The notes below the pieces were generated by a model, which saw only the letters and a program-made list of their open reading frames with translations, was not told the DNA's origin and did not search any database. This document shows, one piece after another, positions 44,166 through 54,551 of a stretch of DNA of 64,000 bases. This stretch comes from Thalassia testudinum (taxonomy: Eukaryota > Streptophyta > Magnoliopsida > Alismatales > Hydrocharitaceae). The position numbers and the translations under genes are program-made. The stretch lies in NCBI GenBank assembly GCA_037157565.1, contig JAZHRO010000073.1:16808501-16872500 (forward strand). Reading direction: 5' to 3'. How positions within the stretch are numbered: position 1 is the first letter of the stretch; the number at the start of each line of letters is the position of its first letter.

Positions 44166-45084
44166 TTGATCAGATCAAGGAAGAAGAAGTATGTTGATAG
44201 TAATGAGGAGCTTCTGAATATTTTCAAGAATGTCGAGATCAATATTCCGCTCCTTGATGCTATCAAACATATATCGGCTTACGCAAATTTTTTAAAGGAT
44301 TTATGTACACAGAAGCGTAAGTCGAGAGAATCTACTCCAAGGAAGGTGGTACTCTCCGAGCAGGCTAGTTTTATTATCCTGCACCACCTCCCTCAGAAAA
44401 AGAGAGATCTAGGTATTCCTTTGATTTCATGTGTCATCGGAGATTACACTTTTGATAGAACACTGCTAGATCTGGGTGCATCCATCAACCTAATTTCGAC
44501 TTCTCTTTACGAGAAGTTTGATTAGGTGAACTTCGACCGACTTCAGTAACGCTGCAGTTAGCGGACCGTTCGATCGCAAATCCGCGAGGCGTTATTGAAG
44601 ATGTTATTGTTAAGGTTAAGGATTTCTATTTCCTGTAAATTTCCTTGTCCTTAACATGGATGTACCTGAAAATCTGAGGAACACGGCCACCATTCTGGGG
44701 CGTCCGTTCCTGGCTACCGCCAAGGCCAACATTAGTTGTTAAAGTGATAGCATGGAAATCGCCTTTGGGGATCAAAGAATGAAATTGGATATTTTTAAGG
44801 CGATTAATAAATCTGAGGATTGTGGATTTATTGAGAAACTTGAGGATGATAATATGAATATTGAGATGTATATGATGGTTTCTGCATTTGGAAGTTCCTC
44901 CTCTGATGATGAATTGGACCCGCAACCCTCTATGGCAGACCCGCCATCTTCTGAAAAGGTTATTGATTTTGTTTACTCTCAACCTCTTCCTCTTGATGAG
45001 TTTTCATCAGCATCTTCCTTACCTTCAATCATCAACCCGCCCCAACTTGAACTGAAACCATTGCCTGAGAATCTGAAATATTAG
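44166..45084 (+). pseudogene. pol: ATH-F aspartic protease and linker
   Basis: KKKYVDSNEELLNIFKNVEI leads into protease. The active site DLGASINLIS (near 44470) keeps the D-x-G core. A stop/frameshift at about 44525 precedes the ILGRPFLATAKANIS block near 44694, and the frame changes again. The linker 44752-45084 is acidic and ends LELKPLPENLKY then TAG. Confidence 0.88.
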
Positions 45085-46011
45085 TTTTTAGGATCACATA
45101 AGATGCTCCCTGTGATTATCAGTGCTAAATTAACAAAGGAGCAGGAGATTAAACTGATTAAGGTCCTGAAGGAACACAAGGAGGCAATTGGTTGGACCAT
45201 TCATGACCATAGGGGGATCGAGCCATCTTATTGCAATCATAGAATATTTTTGGAAGATGGATCCCGCCCTTCTCGCCAGGTGCAGAGGAGATTAAATCCA
45301 AATATGCGAGAAGTGGTCAAGAAGGAGATTATTAAGTGGCTCGATGCAAAAATCATTTATCCGATCTCTGATAGTCCTTGGGTAAGTCCCGTGCAGATTG
45401 TTCCCAAGAAAGCCGAGATTACCATTGTGACTAATGAGAAAGGAGAATCCGTCACAACTCGTTCAGCTTCCTCTTGGAGGTGTGTATCGATTACAGGAAG
45501 CTGAACCCGGCCACGAAAAAGGATCATTTCCCTCTACCTTTCATTGATCAAATCTTGGAAAGATTAGCCGGGCAGAGGTACTTCTATTTCCTTGATGGTT
45601 ACTCGGGATACAACCAACTTCCTATCCATCCCAAGAATCAGGAAAAAACTACTTTCACCTATCCCTACGGAACCTTTGCTTTCCGTAGGATGCCATTCAA
45701 CTTATGTAATGCACCTGCGACTTTCCAAAGGTGTATGCTGGCCATATTCTCTGACATGGTAGGAGAGTTTATGGAAGTCTTCATGGACGATTTCTCTATT
45801 TTTGGAGAATCGTTTGACTCTTGTCTAGCTAATCTTGAAATGATTCTTAAATGAAGCATCAAAATAAGACTGGTCCTTAGCTTGGAAAAGAGTCATTTCA
45901 TGACACAAGAAGGCATCATCTTGGGTCATGTAATCTTTAAACGGGGAATCGAAGTGGATAAAGCTAAGGTTGATGCTATCGCTAGACTTCCTCCTTCCAC
46001 ATCTGTTAAAC
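45085..46011 (+). pseudogene. pol: ATH-F reverse transcriptase relic
   Basis: RT motifs: RRLNPNMREVVKKEIIKWLD, DGYSGYNQLPIHP, MPFNLCNAPATFQRCM and FMDD at 45780-45791. A 1-bp deletion near 45480 shifts the frame (the WRVCIDYRKLN block is split), and TGA at 45852 interrupts what follows. The sequence then continues [15 protein letters not shown]. Confidence 0.92.
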
Positions 46012-46543
46012 AAATTCGATCATTTCTTGGTCATGTGGGATTCTACAGGAGATCCATCAAGGACTTTTCTAAGGTTGCTCATCCTCTGAGCAATCTTCTT
46101 GCCAAAAAACACCGTTTGATTTCGACGAATCATGTCGTAAGGCATTTGATTTTCTTAAAACGGCAGTCACATATGCTCCGGTGTTGCAACCACCGGTTTG
46201 GACAGCCCCTTTTGAGATCATGACCGACGCTTTTGATTACATGGTCGGGGCTATTTTGGGTCAGAAAGTTGATAAGAAGCCCTCTGTCATATACTACACT
46301 AGTAAACCTCTGGACGAGGCCCAGAGGAATTACACTGTTATTGAGAAGGAATTACTAGCCATAGTATTTGCTTTGGAGAAATTCAGGGCTTATCTCTTAG
46401 GGACTCACGTCATCATATATATCAACCACTCGGCCTTGAGACATCTCTTGGCCAAAAAAGATGCCAAACCCCGGCTTATTCGTTGGATTCTTCTACTTCA
46501 AGAATTTGATCTTGAAATCAAGGATAAATCCGGGGTATAGAAT
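46012..46543 (+). pseudogene. pol: ATH-F RT thumb/connection and RNase H
   Basis: After [20 protein letters not shown], a frameshift near 46110 precedes RNase H. It reads [15 protein letters not shown] (catalytic D in TDAFD), [18 protein letters not shown] and [24 protein letters not shown] at 46538 falls where the family has lysine ([10 protein letters not shown]). Confidence 0.88.
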
Positions 46544-47941
46544 GTGGTGGCGAATCATCTGTCGAGACTTCTGAGTGATTCTTCTCATCCGGACATTCCG
46601 ATTGCTGATACTTTTCCGGACGAAACCATCCTTACAGTTTCAGGCATCCAAACCCCGTGGTTTGCTGACATTGTTAATTATTTGGCCGTTGGTCAAATCC
46701 CCCAGGATTGGACCAAGCAACAACGGGAAAGACTCAAATCCGAGGCCAAATATTACTTCTGGGAGGACCCTAAACTGTACCTCATTGGCTATGATAAAAT
46801 TATTCGCTGATGCATTCCAGAGAACAAATTCAACAGTATACTTGAGTTCTGCCATGTATCTGCATGTGGTGGACACTTCAGGAAAAAGACGGCTGCAAAA
46901 ATTTTGCAATCTGGATTTTATTAGCCATCTTTATTCAAGAATGCCCAAGAAATCTCAAGGTCGTGTTTTCGATGCCAGACACTCGAGAGCATAACTAAGA
47001 GAGATATGATGCCCCTAAACCCGATTCTTCCTGTCGAAATCTTCGACGTTTGGGGCATCGATTTCATGAGACCCTTCCTCCCTTCATCTGGACATCAGTA
47101 CATTCTCGTCGATGTTGATTACGTGTCAAAATGGATCGAGGCAATTTCCACCCGAACCAATGACCACAATGTGGTCATCGATTTTGTCAAGAAGAATATC
47201 TTCAGCAGGTTCGGGATTCCGAGGGCCATCATCAACGATGGTAGCACTCATTTCACTAATGCTTAGTTTTGTAATTTGCTGGAAAAATACAGGGTTAATC
47301 ACCGAATCTCCACACCTTACCATCCCCAGATGAATGGACAGGCCGAGATCTCTAATCAGGAGATCAAGAATATTCTACAGAAAATGGTTAGGCCTGATCG
47401 CAAAGACTAGACTCAAAAGCTTGAGGATGCTCTTTGGGCCTACCGTACGGTGTATAAAACACCCATCGGCATGTCTCCATTTCGATTGGTGTATGGAAAG
47501 GCGTGCCATTTACCTGTAGAAATTGAACATAAGGCATTCTGGGCAATCAAGCAGTGCAATCTAGATCTGAGTTTAGCTGGGAAGACTAGGAAACTCCAAC
47601 TATCTGAGTTGGAGGAGCTTAGAAATGATGCGTATGAGAATGCCAAGATCTACAAGGCTCGGACCAAAGCTCTACATGACCAATTGATTTCTCGCAAGAG
47701 CTTTGAGCTGAACCAGAAGGTCTGGCTATTCGATTCTTGACTTAAGCTCTTTCTCAGCAAACTTAGGTCAAAATGGAACGGCCCATTCATTATCGACCAG
47801 ATATTTCCAAATGGAATTGTTCAGATTTCTGACCCGAAGACGGATAATTTTTTCAAAGTCAACAATCAACGTCTGAAGCCTGTTATTGACCGTACTATTC
47901 CAGAACCCGTCTCAGACACGGTTGCTCTTGCCATGTTGTGA
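46544..47941 (+). pseudogene. pol: ATH-F integrase relic
   Basis: The zinc-finger part (FCHVSACGGHF) is frame-shifted. The core has D in WGIDFMRPFLPS, and the second aspartate appears as INDGSTHF. TAG stops occur near 47266 and 47408 (family TGG), and the E-bearing NGQAEISN block follows. The C-terminal part [20 protein letters not shown] and KWNGPFIIDQIFPNGIVQI runs to TGA 47939-47941, with one more TGA near 47738. Confidence 0.9.
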
Positions 47942-48076
47942 CTTCTTTGGCTAGACTTCGCCTAGTTGACGGCATTAAACTCAGTAGTTGTACAGTCTGA
48001 CTCAGAGCTGACCCGAGCTTCATATTCAGGTGATATCTACCATACTCTACCCTTCCTTTCATGTCTTTTATTCTCA

Positions 48077-48112
48077 ATGTGGACATTGCATCAGCTAGGC
48101 ATGGGGGGGTGG
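48077..48112 (+). other. ATH-F internal polypurine block
   Basis: ATGTGGACATTGCATC followed by CTAGGCATGGGGGGGTGG, about 140 bp after the integrase stop and 1.2 kb before the terminal tract. Confidence 0.8.
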
Positions 48113-48329
48113 ATTCTATTCTTATATATATATATATATATATTGAATTAGGAAGGAATACTTGGACATTAGGACTTTTCAATCTTAGGAAATATTACAA
48201 TAGAATCTGAACACTAAGACCCTTCAGGTCTTTGGGCTTAATCAGCCCGGGTATCCACTAAAATGTGGATTTGTTTTTCGAGTCATCGCCATTCTGAATT
48301 CTATTTTAATTTGATTAAATAAGTTTGGG

Positions 48330-48350
48330 TGATAAGTATATGACTTATCA
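48330..48350 (+). other. ATH-F 3' UTR palindrome
   Basis: Arms TGATAAGT and ACTTATCA, spacer ATATG. Confidence 0.8.
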
Positions 48351-49268
48351 ACCCGCCCTTTGATTTGAGGGAACTTTAAGTCTAAGCATCTATACACTAT
48401 CTTGTCACTGACTCGTTGTTCGGTGGTTTTAACAGAAATTGGGTAGCTAATGAACCTTCTAGGGTGATATGACTGGCAAGTTATTGTGGGTAACAGCACA
48501 TAGGTAGGTTGTCCAGAGCCCAGTCACTGGACCATTCTCTTCTTACTGCCTTTAGGTAAATCTTAGACTAGGGAAGCCACCTACTTAAAAAGAAAAAGAA
48601 TGTCAAAAAGAAAAGAAAAAGAAAAAGGAAAAAAGAAAGAAAAAAAGAAAACAAAAGAAATAAACTACACTTCGCCGCACAAGTATGACTGGAAAGTTGT
48701 CGGTAGTAACAGCTCATCGATTGGTTGTCCAGAACCCAGCTCAAGAAATGCACTAAAAATTCCCAAAACACTTAGGAAGAAGCGGAGAAGTAGAATAAGC
48801 CGGGGAGATATACACTGGACTCACTCTTGTGTTGACCCCATAAAAATAAAACTAGGGAGAAAGCTACCAGTCGTAAAGATACACCTTTAGGCAAAACTCT
48901 CATTTTAAGGTCACCTAGAGGCGTAGAAACTCGAAGTCCGTTCTCATTTCCCATCAACGAGTCTATCACATTCAAAATAAGATGCTTAGAATTTAGGGTT
49001 CTTATCAAATCTTGGGTGAGTTGAGTGGCCGTAGAATGCCACTCTTTAACCCTAAACTCAAAAATCCAAAAAAAATTAGAAAAGAAGAAAAAGAGAAAAA
49101 GAGATTTTTCTTTAAATAAGGCGAGTGCTTGAGGCAGTCTCCATTTTGGCAAATACCCGGGTGCTGTTGTGTTTTTGAAAGTTCAGATCCTGAGTAAAAA
49201 TTTCTTAATGTTGAAAATGACTTATGCCCAAGTAATCCAACCTAATTCTTTTATAAATAACATGTAGT

Positions 49269-49305
49269 TTTTGCTAGGGACTAATAAAAGATAGGCATGA
49301 GGGTG
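49269..49305 (+). other. ATH-F hairpin and terminal polypurine tract
   Basis: Arms TTTTGCTAG and CTAATAAAA around GGA: one G-U type pair and one mismatch compared with NAE. The purine-rich AAAAGATAGGCATGAGGGTG then ends at the 3' LTR start 49306. Confidence 0.75.
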
Positions 49306-50947
49306 TGATGTGCATACATCTGATTAACCTAAAATGTCTATTAATGCATGTTCTTAGTGTCACATTAGCATCATACATTGTAAATAGTGCATAACATGCA
49401 TAATCATGCATTTAGGTTAAGTTGTATAAATTGTATAGTAATTGTCTCCTTTTTATGGTCAGGGACAGCGTGACTTTTTATCAGGGCCTTGGATCGAAGA
49501 TCCAACTGTACGGATCTGATCAGGGTGACGATTGGAGTTTAACGACTCTAAGATCGCCCTAATCGGACATCCGTAACACCAGATAGAGATTGAGGAACTT
49601 TAAAGAGCAAGGGCCAAGATTATGTTAATCCTCACCTCAGATGACAAATCTGACCGCATGAATGGGTTCGGATCGATAATCACAACCTGACAACGCGAAA
49701 ATCGGTCCAATTCGACACCCGTGGCACCTTCTACAACACTAAGAAGATGGACGGCCAAGATGGCCCCACGTGGCACCACCTCAACCGCCCAAATCGGCCC
49801 AGCCAATCTGGAAGACCACCACACCCTCTCTCTCTCCTCACCCGTGAGATGGATCTAGACCGTTGGATCACCATCCAACGGCCACGGACGATCGTGCCTT
49901 AAAACCTCCACACGACAAACTCACCACAGTAGCGCAGGGGTTGACCACGCAACGCACGATTAAGCCCGCATCTGCAGCATGTGGGCACGTGATTAGAGTC
50001 ACGCGATGAAGATCCAGCGGCAGGAAGCAAGCGATAGCGTCCACGTGCGATCAGACACGCGGCGCTTACGTGTGATCGCACGAGAACGAGCGGCGCGGGC
50101 GTAGCCACTTTAAGCTGTCCAATCTCTTGATCGGACAGCTGAGAGCGCGCGAACGTGCACGTGCATTGAAGGGCGCGGGGGTGAGGGGGCACGCGAGCGA
50201 CGCGGACATCGGCCACGTTCAGGCCTTTAGTGACGGATCAATCCGTCACTAAAGTTCCTGAATTAATTTTTTCAAGTTGTAATATCCAAAATGCCCCCAC
50301 TCCTTGCAACTATAAAAGGAGACCCCCTCCATACGGATTTCTCACCCCTTCCTTCTCTCTTCTCCCTCTCCAAAGCTCAAGAGAAGCTTGTCCCACACTC
50401 GGGATGCTCCTCAAGAGTTAAAACCAAGTTTTTTCCCCTGTTTTGGAAGCGGGTCACGTGACAACGATGACGTGCTGCCTCGTTCCCATCCTCCTGCTTC
50501 GACCTCCTTCTTCCTGCTCCTTTCCTCGTCTTCCAGGCGTTGTCTCGTCCGGCTCGTCCTCCAAGCAATCGTCGAGGACGATAACTTCCCTCTCCCATTC
50601 TTTTTCCTACTTTCTAGTTGTAATAATTTCTCGCTTTTTAATGTAATCTTTTCTCACTTTCTTAGTTGTAAAAATATTTTGCAATATCAAGTGAATATTT
50701 CCTCTCTCTCTCTTATTGTCTATATTGATTCCATTTCATTGTGATTATTCTTCCCTTTAAACAAAATCATAAAAAAATATATAATTGCGAATTTTGATCG
50801 ACGTAGCCTCCTTGAGTTCGACATGGGATTTCTTTACAGATTTTTTCGGTATAAATTTTATTTGTTGAACGGGTTTCTTCACTACTCGAACTACAACAAC
50901 AGGTTTTCAAAATCGATTCCGATAGCGTAGTCTTCCGACGTTCAATA
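49306..50947 (+). repeat. ATH-F 3' LTR
   Basis: 1,642 bp, colinear with 28366-30015. TATAAAAG at 50311-50318. U5 motif variant CTTGAGTTCGACATGGG near 50811. Ends TTCAATA followed by TSD GTTAC. Confidence 0.95.
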
Positions 50948-51547
50948 GTTACCCACCGCATTGACACCCCGTATCATCTGCAAACTAATGGGCAAACCGA
51001 GGTCTCAAACAGACAGATCAAGAACATTCTACAGAAGACCGTGAGACCTAACAGGAAGGACTGGTCCACACGACTGGATGATGCCCTGTGGGCATACCGG
51101 ACCGCTTTCAAGACCCTGATAGGCATGTCGCCTTATTGCTTGGTCTTTGGCAAAGCTTGCCACCTTCCTGTCGAATTGGAACGCCAGGCTTACTGGGCAG
51201 TTAAGCAATGCAACATGGACTCTCAGTTTGCCGGTATGTAAAGGACGCTCCAACTCTCTGAGCTTGAGGAAATTCGTCGGGACACCTATGAGAATAGTCT
51301 GCTTTACAAGGAGAAGATGAAAGCCGTCCATGATCGACTCATCCACAAAAAGACCTTCGAGCCCAATTAGTAAGTCTGGCTCTTTGACGCCTGACTCAAA
51401 CTCTTTCCAGGGAAGCTCAGATCCAAGTGGACGGGATCGTATAGGGTAGTCAAACATTATTCCAATGGGGCGGTTGAAATCGCAGATCCGAACATTGGGC
51501 ACACTTTCACGGTAAACGGTCAGAGACTAAAGCACTTCCTTGCTTAG
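50948..51547 (+). pseudogene. pol: ATH-B1 integrase C-terminal part
   Basis: It continues the integrase after [24 protein letters not shown] contains the catalytic glutamate, followed by [18 protein letters not shown] and the [20 protein letters not shown] block. TAA at 51239, TAG-TAA near 51368 and TGA near 51391 interrupt it. The GPF-like module reads KWTGSYRVV. It ends at TAG 51545-51547. Confidence 0.92.
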
Positions 51548-51722
51548 GTTCCCCCAAAGGAGGTTGTCACCCTCATTGAGGGTTGACACGAAGCATTGCC
51601 CAGCCAAAGGCGTTAAACTCAACACTTCCTGGGAGGCAACTTAGAAGATTCAGATTGATCAGATATACTACTTTGCTCAGGTGATTTCTTTCTGAACCGC
51701 TATTGCATTAATTTAATTGTAA

Positions 51723-51758
51723 ATGAGGACATTGTCCAACTTAAGCATGGGAGGGTGG
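51723..51758 (+). other. ATH-B1 internal polypurine block
   Basis: ATGAGGACATTGTCC followed by CTTAAGCATGGGAGGGTGG, nearly identical to ATH-B2 and very close to ATH-A. Confidence 0.8.
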
Positions 51759-52007
51759 TAATTTGCATATTATGAGTTCATTTTAATCAGTCTGAATAAA
51801 ATAAAATATATAAAAAAAATTGATGAATTTAGGAAGAAAAACTTAGGCATTAGGAACTTGTCAAAAGTGGGAAATGATACGAAAAGAACCTGAACACTTA
51901 GACTTTTCTGGCCTTCAGGCTTAATCAGCCCTGGTGTCCATTAAAATATGGATTTAGCTTCGAATCCTTGCAACCTTAATTTATTTTAATCCACCAATAA
52001 AATAAGG

Positions 52008-52028
52008 TGATAAGTATACGACTTATCA
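52008..52028 (+). other. ATH-B1 3' UTR palindrome
   Basis: Arms TGATAAGT and ACTTATCA around ATACG. Confidence 0.8.
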
Positions 52029-52140
52029 ACTCGCCCTCTGACTCGGAGGGACTTTTAGTTTAAGCATCTTCACACATTTTTGTACTGACTCACTCCTCGA
52101 GATTTTGACAGAAATTGGGTAGTAATGAACCTTCTAGGGT

Positions 52141-52410
52141 AGTATGGCTGGCAAGTTATCGTGGGTAACAACCCATTGGCCGATTGTCCAGATCCCAACC
52201 ACAGGACCACTTTCCTCTTATTGCCTCTAGGTAAATCTAAGATCAGGGAAGTCACCTACTAAATAACAAAAGAAAAAAAGAAAGAAAAGAAAAAGAAAAA
52301 ATTAGAAAAGAAAAAAAAAGAGAACAAAATAAGCCACACTTCACCTCGTGAGTATGGCTGGCAAGTAGTCATGGGTAATAGCTCATTGCCCGGTTGTCTA
52401 AAGCCCAGCT
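52141..52410 (+). repeat. ATH-B1 duplicated ~60-nt unit in the 3' UTR
   Basis: Copies at 52141-52200 and 52351-52410 share AGTATGGCTGGCAAGT, GGGTAA.A and a GTTGTC/ATTGTC...CCCA end, at a spacing of 210 bp. The same pair is present in ATH-B2 and ATH-F with similar spacing. Confidence 0.8.
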
Positions 52411-52943
52411 CACTAAATGCACAAAAGGATCCAAAACACTTAAGGAAGAAGTGGGAAAGTAGAGCAATCTGGGGAGATATACACTGGAAACACCCTTGTG
52501 TTGACCCCAAATGAAATAAAAGTAGGAAGAAAGCTACCGATTGGACAGATACACCTTCAGGCAAACACTAATTTTTCTAGTCACCTAGGGGCGTAGAAAC
52601 ACAAAGTCTGTTTGAATTACCATTGAGTGAGCCTATCATGATCTTCACACCAAGATGCTTAGCACTTAGAGTCTTTCTCGAGTTTTGGGTGGGCTGGGTA
52701 GCCGTAAAAAGTTACCAACACACTCTCAACTCCAAAAATCCAAAAAAATGAGAAAAGATGAAAAAGAAAAAATATATATATGCCTTAAAGCGAGGATTCG
52801 GGTAATTCACATTTTGGCAGACACCTGGGCACTGTTTAGTCTCTGTAGATTAGGATCTTAATATATTTCCTCTCATTGGCAAGTAACAAAATGTCTAAGT
52901 AATCAATTCCTGAATTCTGACTGACAATAATGACTAGGATGAA

Positions 52944-52980
52944 CCTTGCTAGGGATTAGTAAGGAGTAAGCATAGGGGTA
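52944..52980 (+). other. ATH-B1 hairpin and terminal polypurine tract
   Basis: Arms CCTTGCTAG and TTAGTAAGG around GGA, with one mismatch or wobble near the loop, then the tract that ends at the 3' LTR start. Confidence 0.82.
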
Positions 52981-54546
52981 TGATAACACTACATTTTGGG
53001 GGTAATAATTCTGCCAATCAGGGTCTATCTTAAAGATAATATGCACGAATAGCACATCATAAATGAGCATGGGAGCATTACATGCATCGCATGTTAAGAT
53101 TGCTTATAAATTAGTGTTAATGGCCATTTGTACAAGTTCATGTCAAAACAGGCCTCAGATGAGCAATCGGACCACACGGATGGATTCAAAATGACGAACG
53201 GAGTCCAACGGACTCAAAATCGACCAAATCCGACATCTGGAGCTCCCACAAATGGCGCAAGAAGTTCTGACCGTTGATCTGATCATCAATGACCACAAAG
53301 CTACTACGTGGCACCATTGCTGCACCCTCACCCGCAGCGCATCACTACCTCACTACGCCAGCAACTTTAAGCCATCCGATCGGCAAATCGGACGGCTGAG
53401 AACCTCGCATCACCCTTCGCAGACTTCACTCCTAAGTCAGGTACACGAAGATCCGACCGTTGGATCTCCATCCAACGGTCAGCAGTAGCCGAGTGGAAGA
53501 CTCTCCTCGCGACCATCCCCCTTCGCAGCTCAGCAGTCGGTGCCTCGACCCCGCACTGCGGGGCGTGGGTTTGAAATGCTTGCCACATCCCAAATCCACG
53601 CAATCTAATGCACGTCCAATTGCGGCCGTTCATCTGCGATCGAGTAGCTCGGAGGCAGGCGACGCGGTGTGATCACAAGCATCCAAGCCAGACGCATGTG
53701 ATGATGCACCCACACAGCGCTCGTGAGGCGTGATTTGAGCGTGCGGCCAAGAGCAATCTTGATCGTCCGATCCTCAATAGGACAATCCACAACAGGGCAC
53801 AATTTGAAGGCGCACTCCGTGCGCGATCTCAACAATCCGATCTTCGATCGGAGGGTCCTCAGCGGTCGCACACGGATCACAAAGGAGAAGAAGAACGGCA
53901 CGTGTGTGAGACCGGCGGCTAGGGGGCTACACCGACGGTTTGGGCATGGGTTTAGCGACATTCCGGACGTCGCTAAAGCCCATACTTAAATTAGAAACCC
54001 CTTCTTCCTATATAAACCCCTTCCAACTACCCATGTAGGGCATTGAATTCACTTGCAAGTGTTCTACCCCACTCCTAGCCACCCTTAGTACACTTTTGTA
54101 ATCACTGGAGTTGACGAGCCACCGATGGAGCCCTCCTCCACCGCCGTGGCCGCCTCGCCGTCTCCTTTCTCCTTCTCTCTCTCTAGCTTAGCTTTACTTT
54201 ACTTGTACTTAAGCATTTATCTAGTGTTGTAATTGTAAAACTCGAGTTGCATGTTAAATATAGTATTGATGTTGTTTTCCATCTTGATCTAAGTGAATGC
54301 CATGACCTAAAAGAACTCTAACCCTACTCTCTCTCTCTCTTTCTCTCTCTCTTACTCGCTTTTCTCCCGTGTTTTCTCGCGCAAGCAAAAACCTTCCATT
54401 TCCGTGATAACTAAGTGACAGAAAAACCTGATTTCACGCCTCCCTGTGCACGACACTCGGACTTAAATCCGTTTCTATATTTAAAACTAACGTAGCGAAC
54501 GCGAGCTACAACGACACTCTTAAACAAACACGTCCGTAGCGTGTCA
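52981..54546 (+). repeat. ATH-B1 3' LTR
   Basis: 1,566 bp, TGATAACACT...GTGTCA. Related to the ATH-B2 LTRs but clearly more diverged than the pol genes are. TATATAAA at 54009-54016. CT microsatellite at 54330-54355. The partner 5' LTR is left of the window. Confidence 0.9.
54009..54016 (+). promoter_or_regulatory. TATA box of the ATH-B1 3' LTR
   Basis: TATATAAA followed by CCCCTTCCAACTACCC, the same context as the ATH-B2 TATA-like sites. Confidence 0.65.
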
Positions 54547-54551
54547 GGTAG

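Larger units (their letters stand above)
47942..49305 (+). other. ATH-F 3' untranslated region
   Basis: No coding frame. It holds the internal polypurine block (48077-48112), a short TATA run (48124-48142), the palindrome TGATAAGT/ACTTATCA (48330-48350), two copies of a ~60-nt unit (48467-48524 and 48682-48740) with an A/G-rich run between them, the pre-polypurine hairpin (49269-49289) and the terminal polypurine tract (49286-49305). Confidence 0.8.
28366..50947 (+). mobile_element. ATH-F: complete Athila-type element, split by ATH-B2
   Basis: 22,582 bp as found, about 11.6 kb without ATH-B2. LTRs are 1,650 and 1,642 bp. The tRNA-Asp-type primer site is at 30019 and the polypurine tract at 49286-49305. 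Order: leader, gag, protease, RT, RNase H, integrase, 3' untranslated region. It has FMDD RT and an Athila-type gag. Its LTRs are unrelated to those of ATH-B and NAE. All coding parts carry stops or frameshifts. The 3' LTR ends TA instead of CA. Confidence 0.94.
51548..52980 (+). other. ATH-B1 3' untranslated region
   Basis: Non-coding. It contains the internal polypurine block (51723-51758), the palindrome (52008-52028), two copies of a ~60-nt unit (52141-52200 and 52351-52410) separated by an A/G-rich run at 52260-52320, the hairpin (52944-52964) and the terminal polypurine tract AAGGAGTAAGCATAGGGGTA (52961-52980). There is no env-like frame. Confidence 0.82.
1..54546 (+). mobile_element. 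ATH-B1: Athila-type Ty3/gypsy retrotransposon, split in three by later insertions, 5' LTR outside window
   Basis: The element's own parts are 1-5009, 27986-28365 and 50948-54546, about 9.0 kb once inserts and one TSD copy of each are removed. The order is leader, gag, protease, RT, RNase H, integrase, a long 3' untranslated region and a 3' LTR, which is the Ty3/gypsy order. The FMDD RT motif and the similarity to ATH-B2, which carries a tRNA-Asp-type primer site, place it in the Athila clade. By comparison with ATH-B2, position 1 lies about 0.8 kb inside the element, so the 5' LTR should lie roughly 2.2 kb left of the window. DEL-C and ATH-F both interrupt the integrase. The 3' LTR ends at 54546 in ...TCA and ATH-A pol sequence follows. 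The left TSD is outside the window; the right copy would be GGTAG at 54547-54551. Confidence 0.9.
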
